Assembly: GCF_008831285.2 (NCBI RefSeq)
Contig: NC_045142.1
Location: forward strand, 24,055,300-24,119,299
DNA length: 64,000 nucleotides
From: Nymphaea colorata
Taxonomy: Eukaryota; Streptophyta; Magnoliopsida; Nymphaeales; Nymphaeaceae
Reading direction: 5' to 3'
Numbering within the stretch: the stretch's first letter is position 1; the number at the start of each line of letters is the position of its first letter. A program made the position numbers and the translations under genes. The notes beneath the pieces were generated by a model, which saw only the letters and a list, made by a program, of their open reading frames with translations, did not search any database and was not told where the DNA came from. Below, one piece after another: positions 37,773 to 51,755 of this stretch.

Positions 37773-39192
37773 ATGGGGACTCCAACGGAGCATCTGCTGA
37801 AGAAAATCCAGGAACTTCAAGAGGGACAAGAGCAACTGAAGCAGGAGATGTCCAAATTGATGATCAGCAAGGAGGAGAACTCAGAGGGCCGCCTCCAGCA
37901 TACCCGCCACCCACCCCACCCCCAGTCTCACTATCACCAGCACCGCCAAAGATCTCAATCCGTCTCGCCGCGGAGGTCGAGGTCCCCCGGCTTAAGCCAC
38001 AAGACGGATGACGGTTTCCGGCACGCCAAGGGCCAAGTTTCTTCGTCTCGACCTTCCCCGTTCCTGGGCTGGGCAGTCGATGATTCACCGTCTGGTTCTG
38101 GAACCGAATACGCGAATGTTGTTCAACAGTGCTTCAACATTCTGCATTCCATGGGACAGGCCGTCCACGTGACGGATCTTTCCGGGCACATAATCTACTG
38201 GTTAGAGTTCTTGATTCGAAGTTGTATGTTGCTATTGTTTGTTGATTTCTTGCACTTCTTGATGACTTAAAAGGTTCAGGGTTTTTGGATTCCCTTTGAT
38301 TGATGGTTTGGTTGGATATTAAAAGTTGATTTGCATGGAAAGTGTAACAATCCTCTTGTAGGCCGTTTAGTGGAACGCCTATCATTTCTCATCGATGGGT
38401 ATCCATTCATTTTGATGAACTGATTTGAATTTGTGAATATGCACGGATGTTCTTGATTTGTCATTGTTGGGAATCCTCAATTCGTCTTTCTGGCGAATTG
38501 ATTAAAATTTTGAAGTATGTATTATTGTGCATGTTATTGTGCCGAATCAGCAATTTTTTGATTCCATGACCTGCATGGTTGCTCATGTCGCCTGATGCTA
38601 GGAACTTGCCTGTAGCCTGTACGGAAATCTATTTACAGGTTTGAAAGTATTGATGTCAATCTTATGTATTCCTCTTATCTTGAGGTTACTGGACCAGGAA
38701 AAAAAAAACTGCATTCGAAAATGTTCGCTTGGAAACTTTTCATTCCTGAATTCTGGAGATGTGAATGATCACCACTTAACTACTGGCTTTTGTGTTTCCT
38801 CAAGTGATTCATTGATCTTTGAGAAATGTAAGAAACAACCAAAATTGTAATTTACCATCTACGGAGGCTGAATATGGAGCTATAGCAACAATCAGGTTTG
38901 GAATATTTGTGTTGAAGCTTTAGGTGAAGACATGGGCATCAAAATTTTTGTACCAAGTAGTTGTATCATGCCAATGATAGTGCTGTGTAATTCTTTGGCA
39001 ACCATACCTTTCGCGAGAGAATGAAGCACAAAGAAATGATGTCAATTTGTTAGAGGAAAACTTTTGAAACATTACGTAATACTTCCATATGTGATGCTGG
39101 AGAAACAGATAGTTCCAGGTCCCTGTTTCATATTCCTCCTCGGCAAACTTTTGGTGGTGGCACCTTAATTTTTTGTGGGGTGGGGTGGGGGT

Positions 39193-39225
<33 letters not shown>

Positions 39226-42200
39226 CACACGTGCACACACACATGCATGTGCACACTGTATAGATGTATATGTGTGTAGGTAAACATAGGTATTAACATG
39301 TGTATTTGTATTTATTGATCCAATGTGCATAGTTTGTTTCCCTTTCATGGGAGTACTTTTCTTCTTTTTCTGTATTTTTTTGTCTCAGTGTTGTAATAGG
39401 TGTAATTATGGAAGGGCATTATAGACTTTAGTGTTCTGGCCATTTGGCTGTCCATCAGCTAGATAGGTAAGATGAGTCTTCTATTGTCTACAAATAGGGA
39501 CTCGTCTCCCCTGTATTTGTTATGAGACTTTCGCATGCATTCTAGGGGATACGATAAACAAAAAATTTTATTATTACTTTGCATGTGCATGATATAATCC
39601 GTTTCATTTTGTGGTTGAATATGTTTGTGATATATATCAAGTATGTTAGTATATTCATTACTAAAAATGTTTTGGTGGTTCCAGGAATCAAACTGCAGAA
39701 AACCTCTATGGTTATTCCACATCGGAGGTGCTTGGGAAGAATGCCTTCAAGCTAATTGTTGGCATCTCTAACTTTGATCTACCAAATCACATAATTAACC
39801 AGATAAAAATGGGAAATAGCTGGTCTGGTCAGTTATTAGCAAGGAAGAAGTCAGGGGAACAGTTCTCAGCTATTGCTTCATATACTCCATTATATGATGA
39901 TGACTGTAAATTAATGGGAATTACTTGTGTCTCAAATGATGTACGTCCCTTCAAAGAAAATATAGTTGCATCAAATAGTTATAGCCCTTCTGGATCAGAT
40001 TCCAAACAAAGTCAATCTAGAAGCATCTTCACAAACAAGCCTAGAGTTGATTCTCAACAACCATTTCAAGCTGGGATTGCCTCGAAGATATCAAATTTGG
40101 TGAGTTCAGCAAAGTGCATGTATCAGGATATAAAATATAATCATGCATATGCATGTACCTTTGTATGTATAGCATGTTTTCTCACATATGCGTGCATATG
40201 TGGGTATGACATCCTAAAAAACAACTAACTGCTGCATGAAGGATCCTTTTTATTCTAATATTGGTTAACTGGAGCAGGCAACTAAGGTGACAAACAAAGT
40301 CCGTTCGCATATACGAACAAGCGAGAACACTGCTGAACACGGAACTGCGGTTGTGGATGCCCATCTATGTGAGAATGGATGTTTGTATGCATCATTTATT
40401 GCTGACCAAAGAGAAGACACATGTAGCAGAGCCACTACACCAACACGTGATGTTCTGCAATCACAGTTTAGCATGCATACACCTACAGGTCCAGGAGGAA
40501 GCTCTCCAGGAAAAGTCCATAGAGATGCTAGTGAGGAAGGGGAGGGAAAAATTGGTATTCAGAAAACCTTAACTTCAAAAGTAGAGGCATGGAGTGGGAA
40601 GAAGGGAATATCATGGCATTTGAAAGGAAATGGGCATGATGTAGCAGAGGCAAAATCTCGATCCTCTTTCCCTCAGCTTATTGCTTCCCAGGAAAATAAT
40701 GTGAATCACCAGAAGGCATGTGAATGTTGTGTTTCTTCTGAGAGCCATTTTGTTGAAAACAATAGAATGAGCAACAATGATGCTATGGGATCATGGAGTA
40801 GCTTGAGCAGCAATGGAAGTACTAGTAGCAATGGTATGCATAGAGTGGACATGGAAACTGATTGCTTGGACTATGAGATTCTCTGGGAAGATCTTGTCAT
40901 CGGAGAACAGATTGGACAAGGTAAATATTTCAACAAAATCTTTTATCTCAGAAGGCATGTAAGGGAATATTTGTTGGAAATGGAACTAAAACTCTATCCA
41001 GGATTATGGTGCTAACTTTTGTATTCCCGATTATTTGGACATAAATCATCACAAGAAAAAAAACCAGGGGAAAGCAGTACAGTATTAGTTTAGGGACTTC
41101 CGACACAGTGGTCCACCCAAAATCAACTTTTAGAACTCAAGATGCTTTCAGACCTTAAGTCTGATAGGCAGCTTTCCATGCTTCACTGTAACCATTCCGG
41201 AAGGCTTGTATCAAGCCACATTACTTGGATTACAAAAGCACTCCATAGTGAAGTTCATGTTGTGCATCTTTTGGAAACTATAGGTTTTCTATTCCTCATT
41301 TCTTTTCTGATATTGTCTGAGATGGATAATTGGTGTTGGAAAGTTGGACATTCACATAGCGAATTATTTCCCTGTGTAAGTCTAGGAAACTTCAAAGATA
41401 CATCTAACCAGGAAGAGAACAACAGAAAAAGTGGAAAAGGATTGAATTGCTAAAAAAAAAAGAGAGGAAATTACTAAAAAAGCTTGCTCAAAATGAAAGA
41501 GTCGAGACAGTTTCCCATTTTCGTACTGTATGATGAAAAAGCTATATTATTGAAAACACCATGAAAATTTTGGATTTCAATTATATTTAAAATTTCCTTG
41601 AATATTTCGAAACATTGTCATTAACCATATAAACACAAATATGTAATATATATTTCTTTTTGAGTTAAACATTTGAGATGCATCTGATCAATTTAAATGA
41701 AACTTTTGGTGCCTTCATTTAGGTTTGAGATGATGATTCCTTTCCAAATGAAAAAGGTCTGTCACTGTTCCACTTTCTTGGATGCATGAATTCACTTGTC
41801 CTTGTATGGTGAATGGTACGGGAATATATTGTGGGGATTGGTAATTCACAGTCTTCTCATTGTTCACTTTAGGAATGTTTCTTTCTCTCCTCTATAACCT
41901 CAAAATGATATTTGTGTAGCTGAAGTCAGTTGATCTCCAAAAACAAAGGCCTGAAGTTGATCCATGATTTTTCATTTTGGAATATATTGGCATGCAAAAT
42001 TGCAAATTTCTTTTGTCCTTTGTATACCGCCAAAAATTTTCTTTCCCTTATGTATAAATACTTTGTGGCATGCTGAGAATTTGTTCTGTTTTTACTGGTC
42101 CTGGTCCAATCTCATCCTGTTGATGCCAAAATCAGGTCTTATAATTGGGGTAGCTGATCAAAGTGTAGAATATTCCTCTCAACACTATCCTCTCAGCTTC

Positions 42201-45200
42201 TGTGATGCTATTGAAATGATGGTCATGGCTTTTCCTGCTTATTTTATAAGTAACATATCTGCATTTTGAACAGCTTGTGCTTGCAATGCTATCCACATAG
42301 ATCTCCCTCAGCAAATTTTCATGCCTTCTATTTTCATATATGGTCGGGCTTGTCAACTATTACCTTATCAAAATTAACTTTCCTTGGTTGAATTGATTTA
42401 TTGATTATCTTAAATGAAAATAACCGGTACTCTCAGAAAATCTGCTCTCTGATTATCACATAGATGTCACAGTCTGTTATCTGTTCCTTGTTGATGAAAC
42501 TGCGGTGAGGTGGATAATTTGCTCTTATGTGCTTTTACCTGAGTCTCTCATCTCAGACCTGTTAACTGTCATTTTGAGGTGTATAGTTTTGTTGCAAAAA
42601 TTCATTTGTAAAACTTGACCTTTTTCTTTTAAGTGGAAAAAATGAACTCAAAGTCTTTTTGTTTGCAAGTTTAAATCTTACCAGCTTGTCAAAATAGGGG
42701 AATCACCATTAATTCCGATTCAGGCCCTTCTGTCCCAATGGAGAATATTAGTCTATTATTGGAGGCCATATCTAATTCTTCTTGCCAACTTTTGGTGTTT
42801 AATTTGGATTTTTTTTTTACCTGTGAACAGGTTCCTGTGGAAGTGTCTATCATGCGCTTTGGTATGGCTCGGTATGTGTCCTTTTTTGTCTTTGAAGGCT
42901 GATATGAAAATATTTCCTTTTGAGTATATCGATAGCAAGTGCATACTTTGATGCTTACCTGTTGAACAATTTGGTCTGAAAGCATGTTTTGCATCACTGG
43001 AAAATGTGCATATGGTTATAAGTTTGATACATGAACATCTCCTCACAGTATCTATTTGTTCACCTTAATGTTTTATCTTTGGATAAAATATCCATATATT
43101 TGTGTCTGATAACCCAACTCTTCCTGCATTTACAGGATGTGGCAGTTAAAGTTTTTGCTAAACAGGAATATTCTGAGGAAATCATTGAGTCCTTCAGGCA
43201 AGAGGTAATGAGATGAAGCAATTATTTGTCAAAACCTGATTTAGCATCAATGTTTAACTGGCTTCATGGTGCACAATGGTAGAGGATTAAGGAAAATCAT
43301 GCAGATCTTGCTGCTCTTTTTTCTAAAAGTTTCCTGAATCTTCTTTCTTGATTGTGTTGCTTTATCCTGTTGTCAAACCACCCCCTCATGCATTGATGCT
43401 TTAACAGGGTGTGAGATACCTTGAACAAACTTCTCTTACTCTCCGAGACATTTTTGCTGTTTTGTGAACATATCTCGACGGAAATGCCATAAATATCAGA
43501 AATTGGTCACTTCCCTTTGAAACCTCTATATACAAGATTGACAGTTTCTAATTGCTGCTCTTTCATGTAAAGTAGTTGCTATTAACCCTGAAACTTGTTA
43601 CCAGCAAAAGTCATGATAAAAGACTGTCCTTGAAAGTTGAAACAGTTTATCAAAATGATAAACGACTCAATTATAGAATCCCATTTTCAAGCAATGCTAT
43701 ATTAAAATATAGGAAGAGGATGTGGTCCTAGAAATACACTTGAGTATCAGGTAGTGAAGCTGTCATGCATTATTAATTGTTGGTTCTTAATGTTAGTATG
43801 TGAGAGCTTTGACACAATTTACTTCAGTAACATTGAAGTTTGCACAAAGGCATCTCATATTTTCATGGGGAAACTTGATGGTTGTTTCTGTCATATCTGT
43901 TCCACTGTTTATTTTTTGCAAGCCTTGTATGAATGCAAATCTGTGGTAGGCCTAATATATTTGTTGATGTCAAATAAATTCTGATGTCATGATTTTATCC
44001 TCATCAAGGCATTGCCTGTTCCCACTATTCCAAATGGAATTATGGAAAGCATAAAAAAAGCTACCTTTTTGTATCCCCACAAGATAGATACAACTCTTCG
44101 ATCATGAAACCATAAATGGCATCAAGAAATAGCATGGTTTACACTGATTATTCAAGTATGGTGAAAGCTTGTTAAATTTCGTTTTCTGTCTTCAGTCGGA
44201 AACATATGTGCAGAATGTTTATTAGTAAACTCACAGGCTTAATAGTGGATTTCTAAAATTTGTTTGCTTTTGCCATTTGCTCTTCAACATGAAAAATGAA
44301 GTGAAACCATGAAAATGAAAATGTTGAACTGACTAAAAACAGAATTAAGAGAAAGGTGAAACACATATTCCAAGTGAAAAGCATCCTAAGGCCTTCTGAC
44401 TTCCAAAGTTAACTTTCCTTTAATGCTAAAAAGAATGTTGAGAGAATCAAAATTTCATCATAACAACATCTTGTGTTTGGAAATTTTTGTGAAACAATTT
44501 ATGATAATATAGGTGGAAGTGGTTCTTCTCAAGAATGTTTTGTTTGAGAAAGACAACTTCAGTAGTTATCATGTTGTTCTAGATCTGGATTCTAGATGCA
44601 GCCATAAAAAGGAGAGAGAACTAGAGAAGGATTTATTTTGACAATTTGAGCAGACATGAAGAATTTCATTGAAAGGCTAGGTGTCAATGCCTGGTTCAGA
44701 TCCTGTCAGTTGTGATAAGCCTGTTTATCAAAATGCAGAATTGATCAATTTTCCAACTACATGCAGTAGCTACACAGTATGTTCCCTGCCAAGATTTTTA
44801 GCTTTAATGATGGTTTACCATACTTGATTTCACCTAGGAAATTTATTTGGTGGTTATCGTTGTACCTTTTTGCTGTTTGAATGTCTAGCCTTTTGATGGT
44901 CGTTTGTTTCTGCTGATTACTCGAAAAAATTGGGGTAGGATCACCATCTCTTTTGCATATTTTAGTGCTATTTAATGTGAAATTTTATTTTTTGCTTCCT
45001 CTTTTCTTTTTCTGGTGAAGGTCTCACTAATGAAGAGGTTGCGGCATCCAAATGTCCTACTCTTTATGGGGGCAGTCGCTTCCCCTGAGCGCCTTTGCAT
45101 CGTTACCGAGTTTTTGCCACGGTTGGTTTTCCTTCTTTGGTTATTCCTCAACAAAAGGAGCACTAATCTTTTATTATGACTTAGTTGTGCCATATAGTTG

Positions 45201-48200
45201 GATTGCATGTGGTTTCTATTTTTTTTATATACAAATTGTTTGATTTTTTTTTTCTTTTTCCCGCCATTCCATCTGCTTGCAATCTCTGAATGGATTGCTT
45301 GATAAGTTTTCCTGTCTTTTAGAAAGTGATATGCTAACCTTTTAATGGTCAGATGGGTACCTTGAACTAGAGGTTCTTATAATTTTTTCATGGTTGTCAG
45401 AATTAATATGTGCAGTCGAAGAATCAGTAAATTAACTGTGTCATGGAGGCACTAGTTAACAACACTGTAGGGAAAGGAAACTAATGGGCTTCAAAGACGA
45501 TATTCAAGCAGAAAATTTCGGGTCCTTAATTGGGTACATAGTGTTTGATAGAAGATTTATGGTGATTCATCTATTAAGACCAGTAACTATAAAGCTTTTT
45601 ATTGACACTAAGACCTGAAATTGGATAATATCAGGTTACTTCCTAGAGGTTCTTTTGGTGGAATCTTGGTTTCATATGCACTTTGGAAGGAAAGAATCAT
45701 GTATAGATATTTATTCTCACTATACCTATCGTAACTTTCTTGATTTAGTCTATTTATGTTGTAGATTTTACATAAAGATTCTTTTGATAGGACTTATGCA
45801 GAAAGATCTATCAGGACATCATCTGTGTAGTTGAACATGCTAAGCAGCACCTAGTATGTAGAGGGCTTAGCTGTGTGCCTAGGAAAAATTAGTTGGTTCT
45901 ACTGTTCCAGTTGCACGGAGAGGAAAAATGAAAAAAGTAAAGGAAAATCAGGAGAAAAGAAAGAGAAGGAAGAAGAGAAAAAAGGGGTAAGCAGGAAAAG
46001 AGAGAATAAAAAGGGTGACAATAGCGGTTTCAGAACTCCTTAATTCAAGCAACACATCATAAGGTAAAAAAAATCAGGAAATTGAATTTTGATGGGCAAC
46101 AACAAAAAGTTCCAAATTTTGCTGTTCGGCTGTTTGTGTGCCTGCCTAGGCACCTAGGTTGCTGTTCAATTATGTAGGTTTGTCTTCAACTAAATAGGAC
46201 AGCATATGTGAATTTTAAATTTTTGCACTTTTGACACTAAATTATCTGTATTGTTGCAGTGTTGTGGTTCAAAAGTAGACATAGATTAACAGGAGTTTGC
46301 AGTTTGACTTTCTTTTCTCCTTTTCCAATTGCAGTGGCAGTTTGTTCCGTTTGCTCCAGAAAATCAATGTCAAGCTGGACTGGAGACGGCGTGTTCACAT
46401 GGCAATCGATATTGTAAGCTAACATTCTCATGTTGTAATTTGACAAGTCTGAAGTCTCCATGCACAGGTTGTTTTTGATGTGCAAGTCATATTATCATAC
46501 TACAGTTGCTATGAAATCTTGTGAATTTTTGCCTTCGAACTTGGTTTTTGGGCAGTCCGATAATGTGTCCTAATGGATTGGATCACATTCGGATCTGATC
46601 CAGGTCCAAAGTGTATTATTGTCTAATCTGTATAAGCATGTTCTCTATATGGGTGTTTATGTATCATTGTCTGTATTGCAGGACAATTATGTTGGTAAAA
46701 AATAGATAAACCCTATATATAATGAACAGAATGGGTCATGATTAACATTGGAAGAGTGACAGGTTGAGCACCAACATCTGCATCTACTTTTTGTTCTTCT
46801 CTGTTGACAGAGTTCATTATCCTCTTCTAAATCTGACAGCTGCGAGTATAGATGTGTAGCAGCAACTAACCATGGAAAGGAGGGGTAGTTTCATAACCGA
46901 ACATCTATTGGAAGGTGCAGAGAAAGGTTAATGACTCCAACAAGTTTCCTCATAATTATGGTCCTCAATCTGGATGAAAAAAGTAATGAATAATTGGATG
47001 CCCTAACAGCATGAAAACCAGAAAATGTATGTAGCGCAGATAATTAAGAGGCTCTAGAGTTTTGTATTTCCAATTTAAATTTAAATTTCAAATTAAAAAT
47101 TTTATTGCAAAAATTAACTCCAGATTCAGATTGAGAGTTGATTCCTTCAAGAGTTGGTGAGATTATGTAACATGAAATGGTACAAATTAACCAAAAGAAG
47201 GAAAAAACTGTCCTGGACTTTATAGAAAGACTTATTGATGGGGCTTCTAAAGAAAAACAAACTTGGACAAGGTTACACAAAGGTGCAGATTAGTGTTAAC
47301 AAATTCTGATGTTTTAAGTGAATGTAGATTCAAATGTCCAGAAGTTTAGATAAGTAAATAATTTAAATAAATAATCAGGTCCGTATGGTAGATGTCTAAG
47401 ATTGCAATGCAACATTTGTCTAGGTTAAGAAAAAAAAAAGATGATGAGTTAATATTTAGAAAAATTGAACTCTGGATAGTTAATATATGAGCCCAAGGAT
47501 ATTGAAATAATATTTTTTATATTGAAATTTAAATTTGAGCTTAAGAGAGTTTCACCATGGCTTAGGTAAGTTTGACAGGAGCTTAGCCAAGTTGTGTGTT
47601 ATAGATTTTTTTTTTTAAAAAAAAAAACAGAGAAGGCACCAATGAGCTTTGAATCCAAAACACCTTTTGAACCAACAATTGGGGCAACCACTACACCAAC
47701 ACCTCTTTTGATAATGTTGTGAAAGGTATTGCATATACAGTCTTTCATCAATTCTGAATGAGTCAAGTCACCTAACTCAACCTTGACTCACTTTCTTCCT
47801 AAGCAGTTGTGTGCTTCAGCCTGAACTCCCAGTGTAGCACAGACGAGTTGAAGCTACCACTTTGCACATGTGGAGGTTCAACATGCTTTCATAGTAAAAG
47901 TAAAATTTAAGAAAGCAATGCTGCTTATTAAGTTGAACGTGCATTATGCAGTCCAAATGAAATGCCAATATACAAATGCAGTGTTTGCAAGGTGAGGCTT
48001 TTATCTTTGCATATGCACCATGCAACTTGTTACCTTATCCAAATTGAAAATTCTATGCAAAAATTGGTGAAAGAGAAAAGGTTTCTTGCTCAATGTATTC
48101 TCTGCTGAAGGATCTTATCTAGTGGCATAATGAACAGAATCTCTCACTCGTCATGTTTATATTGTTTAGATCGCATGAATAGTATGCTAGGTCTAGCTCT

Positions 48201-51015
48201 TCTGCAAGAAACCAGTAACAACAACAAAATGGGTTATAAGAGGCTATATAATGCCATATGCACTATTAAATCTATTGCTGTATTTTTATCTAATTTAGGG
48301 GGCCGTTTGATGGATTGGAAACCTGGAATTGGAAAAAAAATTCTGAAAATAAATTTCTTGGAATAAAGGAATGGAAAAAATGTTTCCGATTCTCATTTTG
48401 ATGTGTGTGTGATGACTGAGAAACATATTTTCAGAAAAATTGTTTCTTAGTTTGATAATAAAGAAGCATATTTCCAGAAAAATTGTTGTGTTGCTTTTAG
48501 TGTGATCCCTTTCCCTTACAAGCAGGATAGAAGCTTAGATTTTATACACGCGATTGTAATAAGGAAAATGAAACCATAGAATGTGTTCAGAATAGATCAG
48601 GATTTCGCTTAAACTCTTCACAAAGCTCTAGCCGGACCCTCAACGAGGGTTGTGGTTTTTTTTAGAATTCAACCCTTGTCGAGGATTTTTTTAGAACCCT
48701 CATCAAGGGTTCTGAATTTTTTCAGAACTCTCGACGAGGGTTCTGATTTTTTTCAGAACCTTCGTCGAGGGTTCTATAATACCATTCAGAACCCTCGGCA
48801 AGGAATTTTTTCATGCCCTCGTCCAGGGTTTCGTCAATCGAAGGTTTCAAACTTTGATTGAAGAAACCCTCGACCAAATGGAGTGTTTCAATTTCTTTTC
48901 CTTGTACTCTTCCTCTGTCTTTCTTCTCTCCCTCTCTCTCTCTCTCTGTGTTTTTCTTCTCTCCCGTTCTGTGTCTGTTTTCTTCCTGCGCGCTGTGTAT
49001 GTGGTCCTTCTCCAATACCGTGAAGAATTGACTGTGGTGGGGGTTGTGGCAGCAGCAGCATGAGACAGTGGCGGAGGATGAATTTGAGAAGAGGAAGACG
49101 AGGGTAGCCTTAGACGCGAAGAAGAGAAGCCTAACGGTCAAAAAAATATTTTCGGAAATTTTTTTTCCACCTCAGGCGGAAAAAAATTTCCCAAAATGCC
49201 TTCAACGGTCACTTTTTCCTTCCCTTGTTTGATGGGGAGGATTTTTTAAAAAAAAATTTGATTTCTTTTTCTCGTTGAATAGTGTATTTCTCATCGTCAA
49301 ATGGCCTTGTTTTCTCACTCCAGATAATTTTTAGTTACCTATTTTGACTCATGCAGGCACGTGGTATGAACTATCTGCATCATTGCAATCCGCCAATTGT
49401 CCATCGGGATTTGAAGTCATCAAACTTGTTAGTTGATAGGAACTGGACTGTGAAGGTATGTTCTATTGCCTAAATTTATTTCCTTATCTACTTTCTGCAT
49501 CGAAATGTTGTGATTGTTCTGTTAACAGGTTGGTGATTTTGGTTTATCACGACTGAAACATGAAACATACTTGTCTACCATGACTGGTAAAGGGACGGTA
49601 TGTGCACTGTCTTCTTTATCATTTACAATAGGTGTAATATTCAAATATTGCATCTGATTGGTGTGAAAATTTAGTTTTAACAAAATTATTTTCTATATGC
49701 AGCCACAATGGATGGCTCCTGAGACTCTTCGAAATGAGCCCTCTGATGAGAAGTACATTCATTCTGCAATTATACAACTAAACTTGCACATATAACTGTA
49801 ATGAATAAATTTATGACAGTGAAATTTCTTCTCTGATTTCTCAGGTCTGATGTCTATAGCTATGGGGTAATATTGTGGGAGCTTGCTACAGAGAAGATTC
49901 CTTGGGAGAACTTAAATTCAATACAGGTGCAACTTTCTGGAATATTGTAGCTGAGATATGTTTTAGAATTATGAGAGAAATCAGGTTCTAGATATTCGTT
50001 CTCATTATGTATAAATGCTGTAGCCTAGTACCACTTTTGAAGTAGTGAATTTATGGTTGTGTCATCTGTCCACAAAATTCTGAATTCACATTGTCACCAT
50101 TGCAATGACAAAAACTGTGACCCTAGAGCCTTTTTTGAATTTTCCTCGCATGAATCAGGATGAAGTTGGTGGAGAATCTATATAGCTATATGTTTTGTAT
50201 TTGTAATCTGCCTATGTGTCTCATTATCCAATCCTCGCATGGTACTTCAGCAGAATCCGTTTACAAATGATGCTTAGAAATCACCGTCAGAGTGATTGCA
50301 CGTAGAATATGTTTGCCATGTCATCCTTTTGGTGATAATATGCCCAAAATGATCAGTAGCTCAGCATTATAATAAGTTCATAACATGTGATCAACTGAAT
50401 GTTGGCTTACAGTCCTCGTATGAGAAAAGAACTGGTCCAAGTCCTGGACAATCTGATCAGGCATTTGCTTTCAAATTCCTACATCAGCATTTTATATGCA
50501 GATGCAAATCCATCTTAGTATGTCATATTTTATGAGATGTTTAACTTGAGCATGAGAGCAGTTTATTGTTCTTCTCAGGTTTTTTGAACTGCGTAATTAG
50601 GACGCTGGTTAAATTTCCTCTGTTTTGGAATAATAAACTGCCTATGTCATTTCTTTGATGGATCTGCTGTTTGAAGGTCATGTAAATGTCCTACACTTAT
50701 GGTCCTGCATATCTGACTCCACTAGCCTACAAAAAATTTCAGGTGATAGGAGCTGTAGGATTCATGGATCAGCGGCTAGAGCTTCCAAATGAGTTGGATC
50801 CACAATGGGCTTCAATAATTGAGAACTGCTGGCAGAGGTACACTTTTTTCTCCTATAGTCAACTTGAGCATGTTTTCCAGCAATAACATTACTTCCTGTC
50901 ATTATGCAGCAATCCACAGTGTAGGCCGACATTTCAGGAACTATTGGAGAGGCTTAAGGAGTTGCAGCGGCAGTATGCTGCCCATCCTTCTCAGGCATGT
51001 TCTTTGCGTGGCTGA
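37773..51015 (+). CDS. PAS-domain Raf-like MAPKKK (RAF10/RAF11-type), 13 exons
   Basis: Exons 37773-38200, 39685-40099, 40278-40920, 42831-42871, 43136-43204, 45021-45121, 46335-46413, 49357-49455, 49529-49597, 49703-49752, 49845-49926, 50743-50837 and 50910-51015 total 2277 nt (758 aa), all junctions in phase. An N-terminal coiled segment ([20 protein letters not shown]) leads to a PAS domain at about residues 110-235 ([20 protein letters not shown]). After a Ser-rich linker comes the kinase at about 477-740: glycine loop IGQGSCGSVY, ATP lysine in VAVKVF, catalytic [11 protein letters not shown] in [18 protein letters not shown] and ENCW. All catalytic residues are present. Family knowledge: B2 Raf-like kinases such as Arabidopsis RAF10/RAF11 act in abscisic-acid and stress signalling upstream of SnRK2s. 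The start was chosen because the coiled N-terminus is the family's typical opening. An overlapping frame from 37610 was rejected. Confidence 0.93.
39192..39245. repeat. (CA)n microsatellite in kinase intron 1
   Basis: A CA run interrupted by two ATGCA words. Confidence 0.9.
47634..47706 (-). mobile_element. Possible tRNA-derived SINE in kinase intron 7
   Basis: On the minus strand TGGTGTAGTGG (47698-47688) fits the A box and GGATTCAAAGC (47656-47646) is close to the B box, 31 bp apart. A T-rich run follows at 47598-47617. Some plant SINEs end in poly-T, but the target duplication could not be seen. Confidence 0.35.
48299..49310. mobile_element. Candidate hAT-type insertion in kinase intron 7
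   Basis: The left end GGGGGCCGTTTGATGGA and right end CGTCAAATGGCC are imperfect inverted repeats resembling hAT termini. Inside are TTTTCAGAAAAATTGTTTC-type subterminal repeats, the palindromic array at 48635-48831, and a CT-rich, UTR-like stretch followed by a short open frame at 49044-49232. No clear 8 bp target duplication was seen, so boundaries are tentative. Confidence 0.45.
48635..48831. repeat. Tandem array of short palindromes, period ~31 bp
   Basis: About seven diverged units share the self-complementary core AACCCTCGTCGAGGGTT, joined by CTGATTTTTTTCAG-like spacers that are themselves partly palindromic. Core positions begin near 48636, 48671, 48694, 48725, 48757, 48790 and 48816. 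Differences between units often leave the pairing largely intact. Each unit could form a hairpin in DNA or in the pre-mRNA of the kinase. Confidence 0.85.
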
Positions 51016-51755
51016 TGGTTAGCCAAAAAGAGGCATGGAATAGCAAATTATGGAACCCTTCTATTTTGCTGAGCATCTTGCCCTTGAGAAATTTCGAAGC
51101 AACAATCATCAAAATGAACTTACGGCCAGATGGAGTAATTTTTCTATTAAGCTCATGGCCGAGGATGCTGACATTACTTTCACTGTCACTGGTAATTAGG
51201 CCAAATGAGAACACTGATGCACAATAAGAGGAGGCCAACCGAGTGAAGAGTATACCAGGACATAGTTGATAATTTTTGTGTGCATGGTATGTGGGCAATG
51301 ACAAGTCAATGTATGTACCACATAACCAATATTTATGTTAATCCTTGTAGCTGTTTTCCCTCTTCTGCCTGTTCATGCAACTTTTGGTAGGTGGTTGTAC
51401 AGCTGCTAATTTCATATTTTTCGCTGTTAATGATATCAATGCTTGAGAAAAGGCAATGCTATCGTTCTCTGTTTGTTTTCTTAGTTTGCTTTAAGCTCAT
51501 GATGCCATATCATGGATTAGTTATGTATGATCATTTTTCTTTCAGATTATTTTACGATTCATCATGCCAAATGTGTGGGAAGAGTTACAATTAACTGCCA
51601 CATGGACCTACTGCTCTGCATCCATGAGTCTGCGGGAGAGTCCACAACATCTGGCCAGTAAAATTTTGAAATTTGTCTATGGCATTTCAGCATGTGTTTG
51701 ATTCATGAAATCCGGGTGCAAGGCCAACGTATATGCTATGAAAAGTGTGAGCTAT

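Noticed and set aside
48652-49141. Repetitive frames over the palindromic array in kinase intron 7
   Set aside because: Open only because the repeat unit lacks stops. The two strands give similar proteins, as expected of a palindrome.
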